From Hydra vulgaris (Eukaryota; Cnidaria; Hydrozoa; Anthoathecata; Hydridae), in contig NC_088921.1 of NCBI RefSeq assembly GCF_038396675.1, forward strand, positions 70,724,501 through 70,788,500: a stretch of DNA of 64,000 bases. The letters are read 5' to 3'. The notes beneath the pieces are model-generated. The model worked only from the letters and a program-made list of their open reading frames with translations. It was not told where the DNA came from and made no database searches. Each line of letters begins with the position of its first letter. Within the stretch, counting starts at the first letter, position 1. A program made the translations under genes and the position numbers. Shown here piece after piece: positions 33,829 through 46,493 of the stretch.

Positions 33829-33831
<3 letters not shown>

Positions 33832-33924
<93 letters not shown>
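33832..33924. repeat. (TA)n microsatellite
   Basis: Pure TA tract at the 3' edge of the Penelope-like element. Confidence 0.95.
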
Positions 33925-33927
<3 letters not shown>

Positions 33928-34099
33928 ATATTTTCATATGCTATACCTAAGTTGTAAAACAAAAATTAGTTAGCCGGAAAAGTGTTTTTCAAAGTTGATT
34001 GAGTTAATTTAAATTTTGAAGCTTTTGATATTTTTGGCATTAACGACGTCAAACGGCAAGTTATTCTAATTTTTAACAACTCTGAGTGAAAAAGAGTAT

Positions 34100-35340
34100 T
34101 AACGGACATCGAGTTTGCGCTTAAGTTTGCATAATTTAATTTTGTGACCTCTAGTGTAAATACAGTTGTTTATTAAAAATAAACCTAATATATTTAGGCA
34201 AACTAAGTTCTTCAGAAATTTTTAACGTGTAATCATGTCTTGCTAATGGCGACTAATTTTTAGTAGTTCCAAACCAAGAATTCTAAGTCTATTAAAATAG
34301 GAAAAGTTATTTAGGTTAGCTATTCTCTAGGTAAAACGTCTTTGCTCTCTTTATACTGCTTTGTTCAATTCAGTGCGGTTTGGCGACCAAACCGGAGAGC
34401 AATATTTTAAAATCGGTCTTATGTAGGTAGCGTAAGCTTTTAAGATAATACGTGGATCACGATTTTTAAAACGCTTAACGATTAAATATTCTCGAATGTT
34501 TGATGCACTGACGATATTTGCAATATGATTATTGTAATTTAAGTAAGAATCCATGGTCATACCAAGATCATTTGGGTTTGTAGACCAGGTTAAACTATGA
34601 TCTCCTGATTGATAGTTGTAATTTATATCTTTACTAAGTGAAATAGGTGCTTTTCTATGACTATAACACTTATTATTGGCTACTTTTAACTGTCATTTTT
34701 CTGAACAAAGAAAAAATTTATAAATGGCAACAGCAAGATTGTGACTGTAATTGGCATCATTAAATGAACTATATAGCTTGATATTGTCGGCATATAACAT
34801 TAGAGAGCAACTAAGATCTTTTACTATGGAGGGTAGATCATTATTACATGTGAAAGAGTTAGGTCTATAATAGTTAGAATCTGAAGTGGATCCTTTTATA
34901 AAAATAAAGGAAACCGAAGCTTTAATCCTAATCAAGTTTTATGCCATGCTTGTTATCAAAATGTTTTGGTAACAAGCAAAACTGAAAGTAAACTTGATTC
35001 GAATATATGCGAAACAGTAAAACTTGATTCGAATATATACGAAAGCGGAATACATACTAAATGTGCTAACTGCTTTAAAAGTATATTTGATATACCGTTA
35101 GATCCACATCATTTGCTAAGTTTTAGATTTCTTAGTTTTTGATAAACTATCTTTGCTGAAAATTTACGAAGTCCATCTTAATATATTCTCTAAAATTATT
35201 TGTTTTAGGCAAATTTCCCTCATCTACTGTAAAAACACCCCCTAAGTGTTTGTTAAACACTTCACTGATTTCAACATTGCTAGTAGTAAAGTTGCTATGG
35301 GTTTCAAGAAGATTTTTTTGGGTTTGTGTATATTTTTATT
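34100..35340 (-). mobile_element. LINE family B-like fragment (B4), minus strand
   Basis: Reading from high to low coordinates: a pre-RT block (NVEISEVFNKHLGGVFTVDE, ~35280-35220), a damaged middle, then CNNDLPSIVKDLSCSLMLYA (~34850) with motif C as YADN instead of YADD. Next come WSTNPNDLGMTMDSYLNYNN (~34590) and PRIILKAYATYIRPILKYCS (~34455), the usual RT thumb/C-terminal blocks. Stops and frameshifts are frequent. A 31-bp direct repeat (AACTTGATTCGAATATA at 34993 and 35024) lies in the damaged middle. Clade not certain. Confidence 0.7.
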
Positions 35341-36928
35341 TACGTAACTAAACTTAGCCACAAAACTGAAATTAAGGGGAAAGTAATTTGCAGAAGCTAT
35401 ATCGATGGACTTTAGTTCCAAACATTTTCTTTGAGAAATTTCAGTCGTTCAATACTGCCTCTTCCCTCAATACTCATCCGGATGGAGTAATCTCAATCAA
35501 AACTAAGGAGATTGATGACGTTCTTAAACATACGCCGTACATTCAAGATGATGAAAATATGAAACAGTTTTATTAATAGATTCTGACTTGACCCACAGTA
35601 GACAAAGAAAGTTCAGAGTTTGAGCCACTGTACTTTAAACGTTACCTCTTTAATCTCTTTCTAGCCATTTACTTGAATGGCTAGCAAGAGATGTATGTAA
35701 CTACCGATACTACTTCAACTTCAAGTCTTTTTAACTTACTAGTGCATCTCTTGCTGTTCTTGTCACTACTGTTCTATTCTGTTCTACTGCTAATGCTTTA
35801 TAATTTTACTAAATGCTAATGCTTCTGTTGTCTATGTATCTACTTTTACTTCGCAAATCTTGAGTTTGCTATAATGATTTATAAAGGTCACATACTATAT
35901 AAAACTTGTTTATCAAAACCTAACCTTGTTTGCTGCTTTTTATTATCTTTAACTTTCCGCGTCACAATCTTTTGAAAATATAATATTAAAAGACCATATT
36001 TTACTTCATACATATAAAAAACATATTTAAATAATAAACTACAATAAAAATCTTACTTTAAATTACAAAAAATTACGAGAAAAAATAAGAAACGATGCTA
36101 CCAATCTGTTGAGTAACTTAACTTATACATAAATGTTTTAAACACTGTTTAATTTATGTTACCGTATTTATAATATTTAAGCAATGTGCACCTTATGTAC
36201 AACGTACGCTTGCTAAGGGCCGTAGATAAACAGATCTCCAATAAAAAAGTTTGAATTTCCGTATTTTTAAAGTTTTTTTTACCTATTTTATTTAAAAAGA
36301 GTTTAAAATGTGCAATACAGCTATATTGCTCTATGCATATAATGTAGGTATTACAACAGAATGCTGTCAAATGTTTTATTGTTAAAATACAGGTTGTTTG
36401 CGCCCTCCTCATTATAGCCCTCCCTCCATCTCTTATTTTAAAAAAAGTTGTCTACGGTCATGCGTATTAGGTTGAACTTTTTTCTTTTTTTTTTTTTGTT
36501 ATGTATTTTTTGTTCCATAGTATACATTTTCGTGATTACATAATATAGATTCGTTAAGATTGAATATACATATAAATATACAAAAAAAAAAAAAAATACC
36601 AAACATAAATAATAAACAAACTTCTGTAATACGAACTGTAAGAAGAACGCGGGAAACTTGCAGAAGACCAAATGGTCTTATCATCAAGAACCGCTTTAGA
36701 TTGTCATACATATATATATATACGTATAGAAAAATTAAAATATTTACAAAATTTTTACGTTAAATTGTTACATTATAATTGTATTAAAGTGTAAGATAAC
36801 AATTATACAAACATGTATCGTTACTTTTTCTTAATATTACCACGTTTATTGCAAACGCAATGTTTGAAATATATATTAAAGTATATTAAAAAATAAGAGT
36901 TTATATAAGAAGCTAGCAGTGAACAAAT
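35341..36928. other. AT-rich stretch without a recognised gene
   Basis: A 62-codon plus frame at 35388-35576 and minus frames near 36150-36700 are not recognisable and are probably chance. The segment may hold unrecognised LINE 3' sequence of the next element. Confidence 0.35.
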
Positions 36929-38230
36929 TTAGAAAAAATCAGTAAGTAAATTTTTATACTTTAAAATACTCTTTTTAATAGTTTTTTTAAAGCCATTTAA
37001 GTTTTCAAGGTTAATAATATTTTGATTAAGTATTAAAAACTTTTTCCAGATATGAGGTGCACGATAAGTAATTTTAAATTGCACAAGCTTAGTTTTGCAT
37101 GAAGGCTCAAAAAGGGTACTATTTGTGCGCAACAGGTATTTATACTCGGGCTTTTTTTTATTAAGACTATAGAAAATTGAAGGAGTTTTTTGCATTTTAC
37201 TATTATATATAAGACTTAGAACATTATATATATTTAGTTCAAACAATGTTAGTAAAGACATCTGTTCAAAAAGAGGCTTTGTGTGTTCGTTTTTATTTTT
37301 AAAATTAATTACTCGTATAGCATGCTTCTGTTTACGATAGAGAGGTTCTAGATTATTACGATAGAGAGGTTCTAGAAGGATTAGAGAGTTTATTATCTCC
37401 ATAGTATATAGATTGCACACGTTTATCTAAGTAGCTTTCTATCCATTTGTTCCTTCTACCCCTTATGCCATACATGTTAAGCTTTGATAATAATGTTTAA
37501 ATATTTTAAATAAAGGAACTTTAAGCTCGTTTTGGCAATTAATTATAATGTTGCTATTGATGTCGTCGACTCCGGTTGCTTTGTTTCTTTTTAGGCTTTT
37601 AAAAGCATTGTTAAATTCTAACATGGTTAGTTTTTCGTTACTCAATTCATTTTTATTACGATCTAAATATTTATCAAAAGATTTATTTGCACTAGGAACT
37701 TGGGAAGCAAGTTTAGATCCTGTATTAACAAAGAAGTTGTTAAACTCATTTGCAATGACGTTTTCATCATGAATTGTTTTGTGGTTGATTTTTATAGTTT
37801 TAGGAAAGCACGGTTTGTTAATTTTTGGTTTACCAATAATTTCATTTAATAATTGCCATGTTTTCCTAGAATCTGTTTGACACTTATCAAGTAGTTTATT
37901 ATAATAATTAGCTTTAGCGGTTTTTTTAATTTTCTCAAAGAGACTTGCATAACTCTTGTATTCCGATTTTGTTTTATCGCATTTTTTTTTAAGGTACTTT
38001 ATATATAATCGTTGTTTCCACTTAGATGATTTTTTAAGACCTTTACTCAACCAAGGTGAATTTATGTCTTTAAATTTAATTGTTTTTACTTCTTTGGAGA
38101 AGTGTTTATCATAAAGAAATATAAAATTATCTATAAACGTATTATACATTAAATTGGTATCATTTGAGGATTCTAAATTTGACCAATCAATATTGGCTAA
38201 CTCACTTTTAAAGTTAACCTGGCTATCCAA
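36929..38230 (-). mobile_element. LINE family B copy (B5) lacking the RT core
   Basis: The minus strand has a 255-codon open frame (38230-37463) for the endonuclease-RT linker and first RT block: SPWLSKGLKKSSKWKQRLY, SRKTWQLLNEIIGK, NEFNNFFVNTGSKLA, FKSLKRNKATGVDDINSNII. After 37462 the frame jumps to the C-terminal domain (37420-36929): KQKHAIRVINFKNKNEHTKP, FELNIYNVLSLIYN, TYRAPHIWKKFL. The RT palm, including YADD, is deleted between them. Coding quality is better than in the other LINE copies. Confidence 0.85.
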
Positions 38231-39238
38231 AGAAAAATGTCGCCTTGTGATTTTTTTTTTTATTTATTTTAATTTTATTTGAGGTACTTATTGAAATAAA
38301 TATCAGGAGTATGCTCTTTAATTAGTTCTATATCATCAGTTTACCTCTTCCAAATATGTCGTTTCTTTAAATGATTCTTCTACTTCCATAGCGTTGGATT
38401 GGAAAAAGCTGATTATTTTTGGAAATTTTGAAATATTTTAACATTTTTTTCTCTCAGTTTTTGTTTTGACTACATTTTAAATATTTCCTTCCGGACTTAT
38501 TTAATTATATTTATAAGCCCCTAATATTCAAAATAAATTTCAAAGAAATACAAAAAAGCTTTTTTAAAAAAAAATATGGATGTACTCAGATCGCTTAAAA
38601 GTAAATTTTAGCGTTAAAAATTATTTCGCATTTATATAATTTATATTTCCGAATATTAATACTAAATCAACCAAGACATCTTTAGTCTTATTTATTTTTA
38701 CGCCTCGTTTTTGTTTCGCTACTCTTTTCTGAATTTTTTGCACCCAAATTGCACTGCTTGCAGTTATATGTAAAGTACGTTTTGTCTAAAATATTTTCAT
38801 TTGTAGTTATTTTGGATTATTTTTTATTATCCTATTCCTTGGCACAGCGCAGGCAGACATTAAATTGCAGTTTGGTGCTGGGAATCTTTCAAATGGGGGC
38901 CCTAGACTTCAGCCTACTTATCCTAATAGGAGATCCGCTACTGTTTGGAACTGTCACAATTCACAGATCATAGCTCACGCGTCACAGTAACATGTCCCAG
39001 TTTTTTAAATTAATCAGTTATAAAATTTTCAGAAATTTCTTGTTATTGCATGATTTATTCAATTTTCTAAAAGTAATTACAAAATTTAACTTACACACTT
39101 GAAATATCAAAACACAAAAAAAAATAAACTTTTTATAAAATAAGGATTTTTACTGTTTGTAAATTCATAAACTGAATATTTTTCAATGCTTAATTAATTA
39201 TTAATGAAAATGTGAGAAGATAGAAATTAAGAGATATT
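38231..39238. other. AT-rich spacer
   Basis: No gene recognised. Possibly 5' flank of the LINE. The GC-richer patch at 38840-38990 is unassigned. Confidence 0.35.
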
Positions 39239-39239
39239 T

Positions 39240-39506
<267 letters not shown>

Positions 39507-39547
39507 CAATATTATATTTTATCATCTTCAATTCTATAACAATAAAT

Positions 39548-39820
39548 TTATAAAGATCCTTGTGAATATCCTAGTGAAGAAGCTGGCCTTTTCAAAATTT
39601 CTTTATTATCTCGAAAGAGATCATTGCGCCCATTATTCGGAATCGGATAGTCTATATCAACCTCGTCGTACCCGTCATCACTAATATAGTCTTCGAACTG
39701 TTGTCCATATTGAGAGTCGTATAATTGCTGAATGTTGTACTGAGGTATGCCACCATACATAGATTGAGCATTACTTCCCAGTTGCCGATTTCCAGATGTA
39801 ATTGAACGAGTATCAAAATT
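39548..39820 (-). CDS. KIFAP3 exon G (last coding exon)
   Basis: Begins after the acceptor TTGCTTATAG with AAT TTT GAT ACT, phase 0, and ends at TAA (39550-39548): 90 residues. The tail is Tyr/Asp/Gln-rich ([20 protein letters not shown]) and closes with [12 protein letters not shown], which resembles the C-terminal ILGRPATAYGF of vertebrate KIFAP3. I assign it to this gene by strand, matching phase and that terminal motif. No canonical AATAAA is seen before the TA tract. Confidence 0.8.
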   Translation of the reverse strand, partial: NFDTRSITSGNRQLGSNAQSMYGGIPQYNIQQLYDSQYGQQFEDYISDDGYDEVDIDYPIPNNGRNDLFRDNKEILKRPASSLGYSQGSL

Positions 39821-39944
39821 CTATAAGCAATAAATCTGAAATATATACTTATTTTACAAATATTACGGGAAAATAATAAATCAGAATGCTAACTCAATTT
39901 ATTAATCTATTAATAATTATTGGAACGTATAACCTTTATACAAA

Positions 39945-41780
39945 TTGTTAAGGCCCTCAATTCTCAATTTGTTTCTGATCCAAGTCAGCGCTCAGTTTCT
40001 CCACAATCACCCTTATGTGCTTCTGATAACAATTTGATCTCTCTAAAACTATTATCTCATTCTTCTTCATCATCAGAATCCCCCTTTCATTCTAAATCCT
40101 ACAACTACCTGAAAGCTGACTGAGAACTTTTCCGTGATTTACTTACTGATGGCCCTCGGGTAGAAATCTTTCTTTGTCCTGCTGAAAAACTTGTCTCGTA
40201 TTTAACTTCTTGGAGTTAGGCTTGCATAGAATTTTTTTAAATTCCACTCGCCTATTATAAGTCAAATCTCACTCTTTTCCGTGGTTTTTCTCTCATTGTG
40301 TTACTGCAAATTCCAATCGTAACTATTACTTTTATATGTAAGGCCAATACAATTCTTCAGAAAACAGACGTCTGTTTACTCTTGCTTGCAACCATTGTAA
40401 AAAGATTTTGTTTAATGCCGAAGCCAACTATTTTTAGGTCACAAAATATCGTATTTTATCTCAAAAATTAGGCTCTTGAGACGTCTGAAGAACCTTGAAC
40501 AGTGTTTATAGTAAGAACAAATATGTTATTCCACCTCTTTTGCATGGTTCAGATTTTGTTACCTCACATAAAGACAAAGCTGAATTATTTGCTAAGAACT
40601 AATTACATCCTACCTGAAATAGTTGACAGACAGGTTGATCCAGTATCAATCCAGCTTTTGTATTTAATGTTATATTCTCTTGAGACTTCTCTACAACTTG
40701 AGGTCCGGACAACAAACTTGTTATAGTCTTGCAAAAGTCCGGAGCCGTCGTCTATGCTTTTAAATTTTAACAAGTACTTATCAGAGCCTTGTTATCTAGC
40801 CTGCTGGAGTGTGGCATCTGCTATCCCAATTCTAAAAAATTTTTAAGAGCGCTCTGACTCATTTAACTACTTTCCCATTAGTCTTCTTACTATCATAAGC
40901 AAGGTCGAGTCTTCAATTAACAAATAATTTATCTCTCATTTTGAATCTAATTACTAATATGGGCATTTGAAAAAGATCTTACTTCTGTTACAGCATAAGG
41001 TTCTCAGTGGATAGTGAACTTTAACTCAGATAAAACTCAAAAACTTTAACTAAAAGATAAATTTTTTTTAAGACATAAGATAAATTTTGTTTAGCTAATC
41101 GTCATCACAAAATCTAGATCTTTCTAAGTTTATGAACAGTAATTTACTCATTGAGTATCATTTCTTTTAGATCCTTTGTATTTAGAATTTACTTTTACTA
41201 CTGATCTTTCTTGGAAACCATATATCAAATCGTATGCAAAATCAGCATATGCTAAAGTTACATCTCTTTATCGTGCTTACCACTTTTTAACTCAGGATTC
41301 TATTCTTACCTCTATAAATCTCAAATCTGTCCTTCTATGGAATACTGTTGCCTGGGGCAGATCTTCGAATAATGCCCTTTCTCTATCAGAAAAGGTACAA
41401 AAACGCATACTCTTGTAGCCAACTTCAACCATTGCCACATCATTGTAATGTTGCTTTTCTATTTTCTAATTTACTCTGATGGGCGCTGCATTAAAGAGCT
41501 AGCATCTCTTGTGCCATCTACTAAAATAATTCTTGTGTTACTTGTCATTCAATTAAGTCTCATCCCTTTTCTGTTACTGTTCCTATGTGAAAAAAATTAT
41601 CTTTTGTCTATTTTTCTTTTTGTTTTTTGGAGCTTGCTACCTGCATCTTGTTTTCCTGATTCATATAATTTGTAATTTTAAAGTCATCTTTTAACAGTTA
41701 TCTTGTTTTATAAACATAATCTTTTTTCTTCCAGTAACTTCCAACTCTAATAGTGGTTACTTTCAGCCTTATTTTAAAAT
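39945..41780 (+). mobile_element. LINE family A, copy A3
   Basis: A plus-strand copy, antisense to KIFAP3 in its last intron. Endonuclease-end sequence (SDPSQRSVSPQSPLCASDNNL) starts near 39970. The linker and first RT blocks are decayed, and the C-terminal part follows: DLSWKPYIKSYAKSAYAKV (~41200), LYRAYHFLTQDSI, MEYC-equivalent WNTVAWGRSSNNALSLSEKV, then the 3' tail AATAGTGGTTACTTTCAGCC (~41749). The RT palm is largely missing. Many stops. Confidence 0.75.
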
Positions 41781-42329
41781 TCCAGTTTGCGAGAGAAAAG
41801 ATGACTTAAAAGATTTAAAAAGTTGCAAATTATATGAATCAGGAAAACAAGAAAGTAGAGAATTCCAAAAAACTGATTTTTCTGAAAATAATTTAGACAC
41901 ATAAAATTTTTTGGAGCACTTAGGAGCAGTCACAGTAACTTTATTTTTGTGAGTGTTTTATATAGTTAGAGATGCCTTAGATACTGTTTTAGCTAACATG
42001 TAATTTACTTCATATGTATGTTTGTGTTCTGTCTAAACATCCAGTGGGGTGTTGACTTACCAATATATTGCTATCTGCATGTTTGTGTTCTTGTCTGAAC
42101 CTCTTTTGTGTTCTTGTCCAAACCTCTGGCACGTTGTTCATTTACCTGTAAGTTACTTTATGTATGCTTGTGTTCTATTTAAATCTTTGATGCAGTGTGA
42201 GCCCATTAACTAACTAGTTAATCAATCTATAAAACCTATGCTCACCTTAATCTCTTGTATTTTGTTAGACGTAGTGTTTTCCAAATACATTTCCAAAATA
42301 TCATGCCTGATGTTTTAAGGTACTGTTTG

Positions 42330-44519
42330 CAGAAAGTAACTTCTTTTAACTACTCCAGGTCAAGTCAAGCTTAGAATCATCACAATCACCATGTTACTGG
42401 AATCATGTATATTAACCAAGTAATACCTGCACCATGCTCTACTGTCCTGTAGAGTGTGCTTTTTTATGCAAAGACTAGGAGAAACAAACTCTAACTTTAA
42501 AATCCCATGCCTTGAGGCTCTTGGTTTAGTAAAGTTTAGAGATAGTGTCTCAATAATAATACAAATCTTGGGAAGATCTTAACTGCATCCAGCTAAAATT
42601 CTTCAATCAAAGACTCCAATAGCCACATGCTTGGCTTGGGGTATACATAAGCATCAATTCACCTATTTGTTGTGAAATCAAGTTCGCATCCTTTGACCAT
42701 TTTTTTATGTGCTTCCGCTTAACACCTATTCACTCTATCACCTTTCTCTTTTACTTCTCTGCCAATATTGTTGTTATTGGTGACTTTAATGCTTATCTCA
42801 CTGAATAATTTGGCTCTAACGCCACTGATCCTGCTGGCACTAAAATCATTAACTTCAGCATTTCTTAATCTCTTACTAAGATTAACATGAGTTAACTTTG
42901 TGATTTGTTTTCCTGACAACCCTTATCATTTACCTTCACTTCTTGATTTATGTCTAGTCTCTAATCCTAGCTTGTTTTTAGTTTCTCCTTTTTCTCCCTT
43001 AGGTTCCGATCATGAAATGATCTCTTTAAATCTTTTATCTCATACTTCCTTTTCAGACTCTCATCGCACTACTTACTAATACCCTAAAACTAACTGGGCT
43101 AATGCCTTTTCTCTCTCAGCTACTAAACGGGTACCCTATGAAACTTTTATTCCTTCTAATCAAACCAAAAAAGTCTCATTCTACCCCATGGTTACCACCT
43201 TTTTATGCAGATGCTGTTTATAATCATAATCATTTTTACACAAGAACTAACTCTCTCAAACAGCTATTTATTATTGCAAGAAATTGATGTAAAAAGGTGC
43301 TGTCTGATGTTAAGCTTCATTTTTCTTAGTTCACTAAATCTTTTATCTTACCTTATAAGTTAGGCTCTAGAGATTTTTGCAAAATCTTTAACAGCGTCAT
43401 CAACAAGAGTAGGTTTAACATTCCATCTCTTATTTATGGGACTGATTTTATTACCTCTTCAAAAGATAAGGCAGAGCTATTTGCAAGAACTATTTTCTGA
43501 TTCGACTTTTGAATCGTAGCCATTTATTCATATTCATTCATAACCATTCTTTTCTTTCTTTTGCAATTAAACAAGTTAACTCATTGTTAAACAAATCACT
43601 CCAGCTTCCAATGCTAAAGACATACCTCAATTAAACTCTTCTACAGCTTGTGGTCAAGACAACATTCCTGTTGGTCTGAAAACATCTCCTCTTTTCAATA
43701 CTCTCTAAACTATTTAATAAGTGCTTGACTGAGCCATGTTTTTCTGCCTGCTGGAAAATGACATTTGTTGTTCTAATTTTTAAAAACTTCGGCGAACATT
43801 CTGACTCCTTCAATTATTGTCCGATCAGTTTCTTTCTGTTATTAGCAAGGTCTTTGAGTATTTGATCAACAAATTTCTCACATCCCATCTTGAGTCAAAC
43901 AACTTACTGTCAGACAATCAACACATTTCTCCACCTAATGCACAATCAAAGTTTTATTGTGCATTAGATGGAGACGGAGAAACTGGAGCTATTGCTCTTG
44001 ACATATCTAAAGCTTTTGAAAAAGTTTGGCATGCTAACCTTCTTCAAAGGCTTGCTTCATATGATGTATCTAGGAATGTATTCGAATATGAAAGTTTCTT
44101 TCATGACCTTTGATGAAAACCATATAAACAATTGATTAGTTACTTCTCTTTAGCGTGCTTGCCAATTTCTTACTCCTGATTCAATTCTCAACCTCTGCAA
44201 ATCTCTTGTTTGTCCCTTTATGGAATACTGTTGTAATATTTGGGCTGATTCTTCTAATGATATTTTTTCTCTTCTAGACAGTCAAAAACCGTATTGTAAA
44301 CTCAGCTGGGTCTGCTCTGCTAAGCTTGAGCCTCTTTCCCATCATCAGAAAGTTGCATTTTTTTCCCTCCATGTTTTCTTGACTCATACAACATATGGCT
44401 TTTCCTTTTGTCACCTATTTCCTTGCTCCAAAACTCTAATCTTTTTTTTCTAGTAACTCCCAACTTAATAGTGGTTGTTTGCAGTTTTGTTGGAGTGAAT
44501 CAGAATGAAAAAAAAAAGT
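42330..44519 (+). mobile_element. LINE family A, copy A4
   Basis: The plus-strand 5' region (42330-42700) matches the A1 leader (TAGGAGAA, AATGCTTGGCTTGG). The endonuclease remnant follows (VIGDFNAY at ~42774, PYHLPSLLDLCLVSNPS at ~42920, GSDHEMISLNLL at ~43004), then the linker (GSRDFCKIFNSVI ~43363), the RT start (VNSLLNKSLQLPMLK ~43573) and ISKVFEYLINKFLTSHLESN (~43841). Further on it reads ETGAIALDISKAFEKVWHAN (~43980; motif A). The palm with the YADD box is deleted before MEYCCNIWADSSND (44220), and the copy ends in the AATAGTGGTTG tail plus A run at 44509-44518. Confidence 0.8.
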
Positions 44520-45559
44520 ATAGGACCTAATCGAATGACGTAAGAATGAATTTTAGTAGATGGCACAAAAGACAGTAGCTCTTTAGAGCAGAACCAATTA
44601 TAGTATTTATAGAAATTAAAAGAGAAGCAACATTATGAAAATGTGACAATGGTTGAAGGTTGGCTGCAAGTACAGGTCCAACAATGTTTATAATGCATTT
44701 TTGCACCTTGTCTAAAAGAGAAAGGGAGTCATTCAAAGACCTGCTATAGATATAGCAACCCTATTCCATAAAAAGGCAGATTCGAGATTCATAGAGATAA
44801 ACAATAGAATTTAGAGTAAGAAAGTGGTGCGCAAAATAAAGAGATGCAACCGTAGGAGAAGCTAACTTTGAAATGGATTTGATAAATGATTTCCAAGAAA
44901 GATTGGAAGAGTTATTCCTAGAGGTTTTATCTGAGTTAAAGTCCACCAGCCACTAAGAGATCCATGTTGTTGCAGAAGTGAAATACTTTCAATGTCAATG
45001 CCTCCAAGCAACCAGAGAATGTTGGTTTCTTATTAAGACAAGAATAAATGGTAAAATCGTTAGCAAACAATGCCGTTTTAAATGTGGGAACATCTGGGAG
45101 ATTATTAATGTAAATTGAAAAAAGTATAGGGCCAAAGATAGAACCTTAAGGAACCTCTGAAGTTACAGGAAATGAAGAAGAGTGCTGTCCATTGAGGACA
45201 ACTTTAATACAACAATTGATAAGGAAAAATTCAATAATCTTAAAGATGTTACATGATACACCATTAGAGGAGAGCATATGGAGAAGACCAGCATGTCAAA
45301 CCTTATCAAAGGCAATAGAAATGTCGAAAATAACAGCCTTATTATCTCCACATCTATCGAATACACAATTAAACCTATCTGTTATTACCATTAAGAAATC
45401 AGCAGTAGAATGAAAAGATTGGAATCCATAATAATGATCAGAAAGTAAGTTATTAAATTCAAGATAAAAGATTGTTAATTAAAGACTCAAAAGCCTTGCT
45501 TATGATAGTAAAAAGACTAATGAATGAGAAAAATAAAAAATGAGATGGTAGATGGTAGT

Positions 45560-46110
45560 ACAAGGTGCAAAAACGCATTGTAAACATAGTTGGACTTACT
45601 CTTGCAGCCAACCTCCAACCATTATTACATCTTCGTAATGTTGCTTCTCTTTCTCTTTTCTAAAAATACTATAATGGGCACTGCTCTAAAGAGCTAGCAT
45701 CTCTTGTGCTATCTACTAAAATTCATTCTCATGTTACTCGTCATTCAATTAAGTCTCACTTTTTTTTTATAACTGTTCCTAAGTGCTCCAAAATCTCTTA
45801 TTCCTCGAGTTTTTTTCCTCAAACATCAGTTCATTGGAATTCGCTTCCTTCATCTTGCTTTCCTGATTCATATAATTTGCAATCTTTTAAGTCATCTGTA
45901 AATCGTTATCTTGCTCTACAATCTTCATCTTTTCTCTTCCAGTAAATTCCAACTCTAAATAGTGGTTGCTTGCAGCCTTGTTGGAAGTGGTTGCTTGCAG
46001 CCTTGTTGGAAGTGGTTGCTTGCAGCTTTGTTGGAAGTGGTTGCTTGCAGCCTTGTTGGAAGTGGTTGCTTGCAGCCTTGTTGGAAGAGAAGAGTTAAGA
46101 AAAAAAAAAA
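45560..46110 (+). mobile_element. LINE family A, inverted 3' fragment (A6) inside A5
   Basis: The plus strand begins abruptly at KVQKRIVNIVGLTLAANLQP (45565) and runs to FPDSYNLQSFKSSVNRYLAL (~45859) and the 3' tail. It is 5'-truncated, as usual for LINE insertions, and lies opposite to the host copy A5. The tail is a 25-bp tandem array. Confidence 0.8.
45961..46085 (+). repeat. Five tandem 25-bp copies of the LINE A tail
   Basis: AGTGGTTGCTTGCAGCCTTG plus TTGGA is repeated exactly or nearly so, starting at 45961, 45986, 46011, 46036 and 46061. Other family A copies carry one copy at the same place. Confidence 0.95.
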
Positions 46111-46337
46111 AGTAAAAATAAAGATGTTTAAAAAAATTTTTTTTTTGAAAGTGGGGATGTAGGAAACTGATGCAGGCCGGAAAACAAGACTTTGATAAGC
46201 ACTTGTTAAATAGTTTAGAAAGTTTAGATGACAGCTCCTGAGAAAAATTCTTTAAGACTTTAACAGGTATGTTTTCTGGACCACAAGCTCAAGAAGAGTC
46301 TAAGCATCCTTAAGATACAGAAGCTGGAATGATATAA

Positions 46338-46493
46338 ATGTCAAGCAAACCTGTTTGTTGGGTATATCAGGTAGGATGTGATTAGTAGAATCAAGAGATT
46401 CCACTAATCACATCCTACCTGATATACCCAACAAACAGGTTTGCTTGACATTTTAAGAACTTTTCATCAAATAAGATTGATGAAAAGTTCTTA
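46338..46493. repeat. Two adjacent long hairpins inside LINE A5
   Basis: Arms 46338-46386 and 46403-46451 are 49-bp perfect complements, with the inner GAATC/GATTC also pairing. A second hairpin follows at 46454-46470 with 46477-46493 (17-bp perfect arms, AAGAACTTTTCATCAA). The second uses LINE coding sequence for KNFSS. Confidence 0.9.

Larger units (their letters stand above)
30951..33831 (+). mobile_element. Penelope-like element (EN+) with pseudo-LTRs
   Basis: A retroelement of the Penelope class: a reverse transcriptase fused to a GIY-YIG endonuclease, bounded by direct repeats. The left repeat (31015-31107) and right repeat (33741-33831) share CGAAATATCGAAATAA through GTATTTATTGAATTCTACCC. 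At the far left, 30951-31006 is an exact inverted copy of 31088-31143, the join of the left repeat with the interior. Such an inverted 5' partial copy is typical of Penelope insertions. Both sides abut TA microsatellites. Confidence 0.88.

Noticed and set aside
45961..46085. CRISPR-like array
   Set aside because: Units are head-to-tail without spacers and the genome is animal; this is a tandem repeat.
45962..46162. Frame encoding VACSLVGSGCLQPCWK repeats
   Set aside because: It is the 25-bp LINE tail repeat; the untranslated tail of other copies has no such frame.
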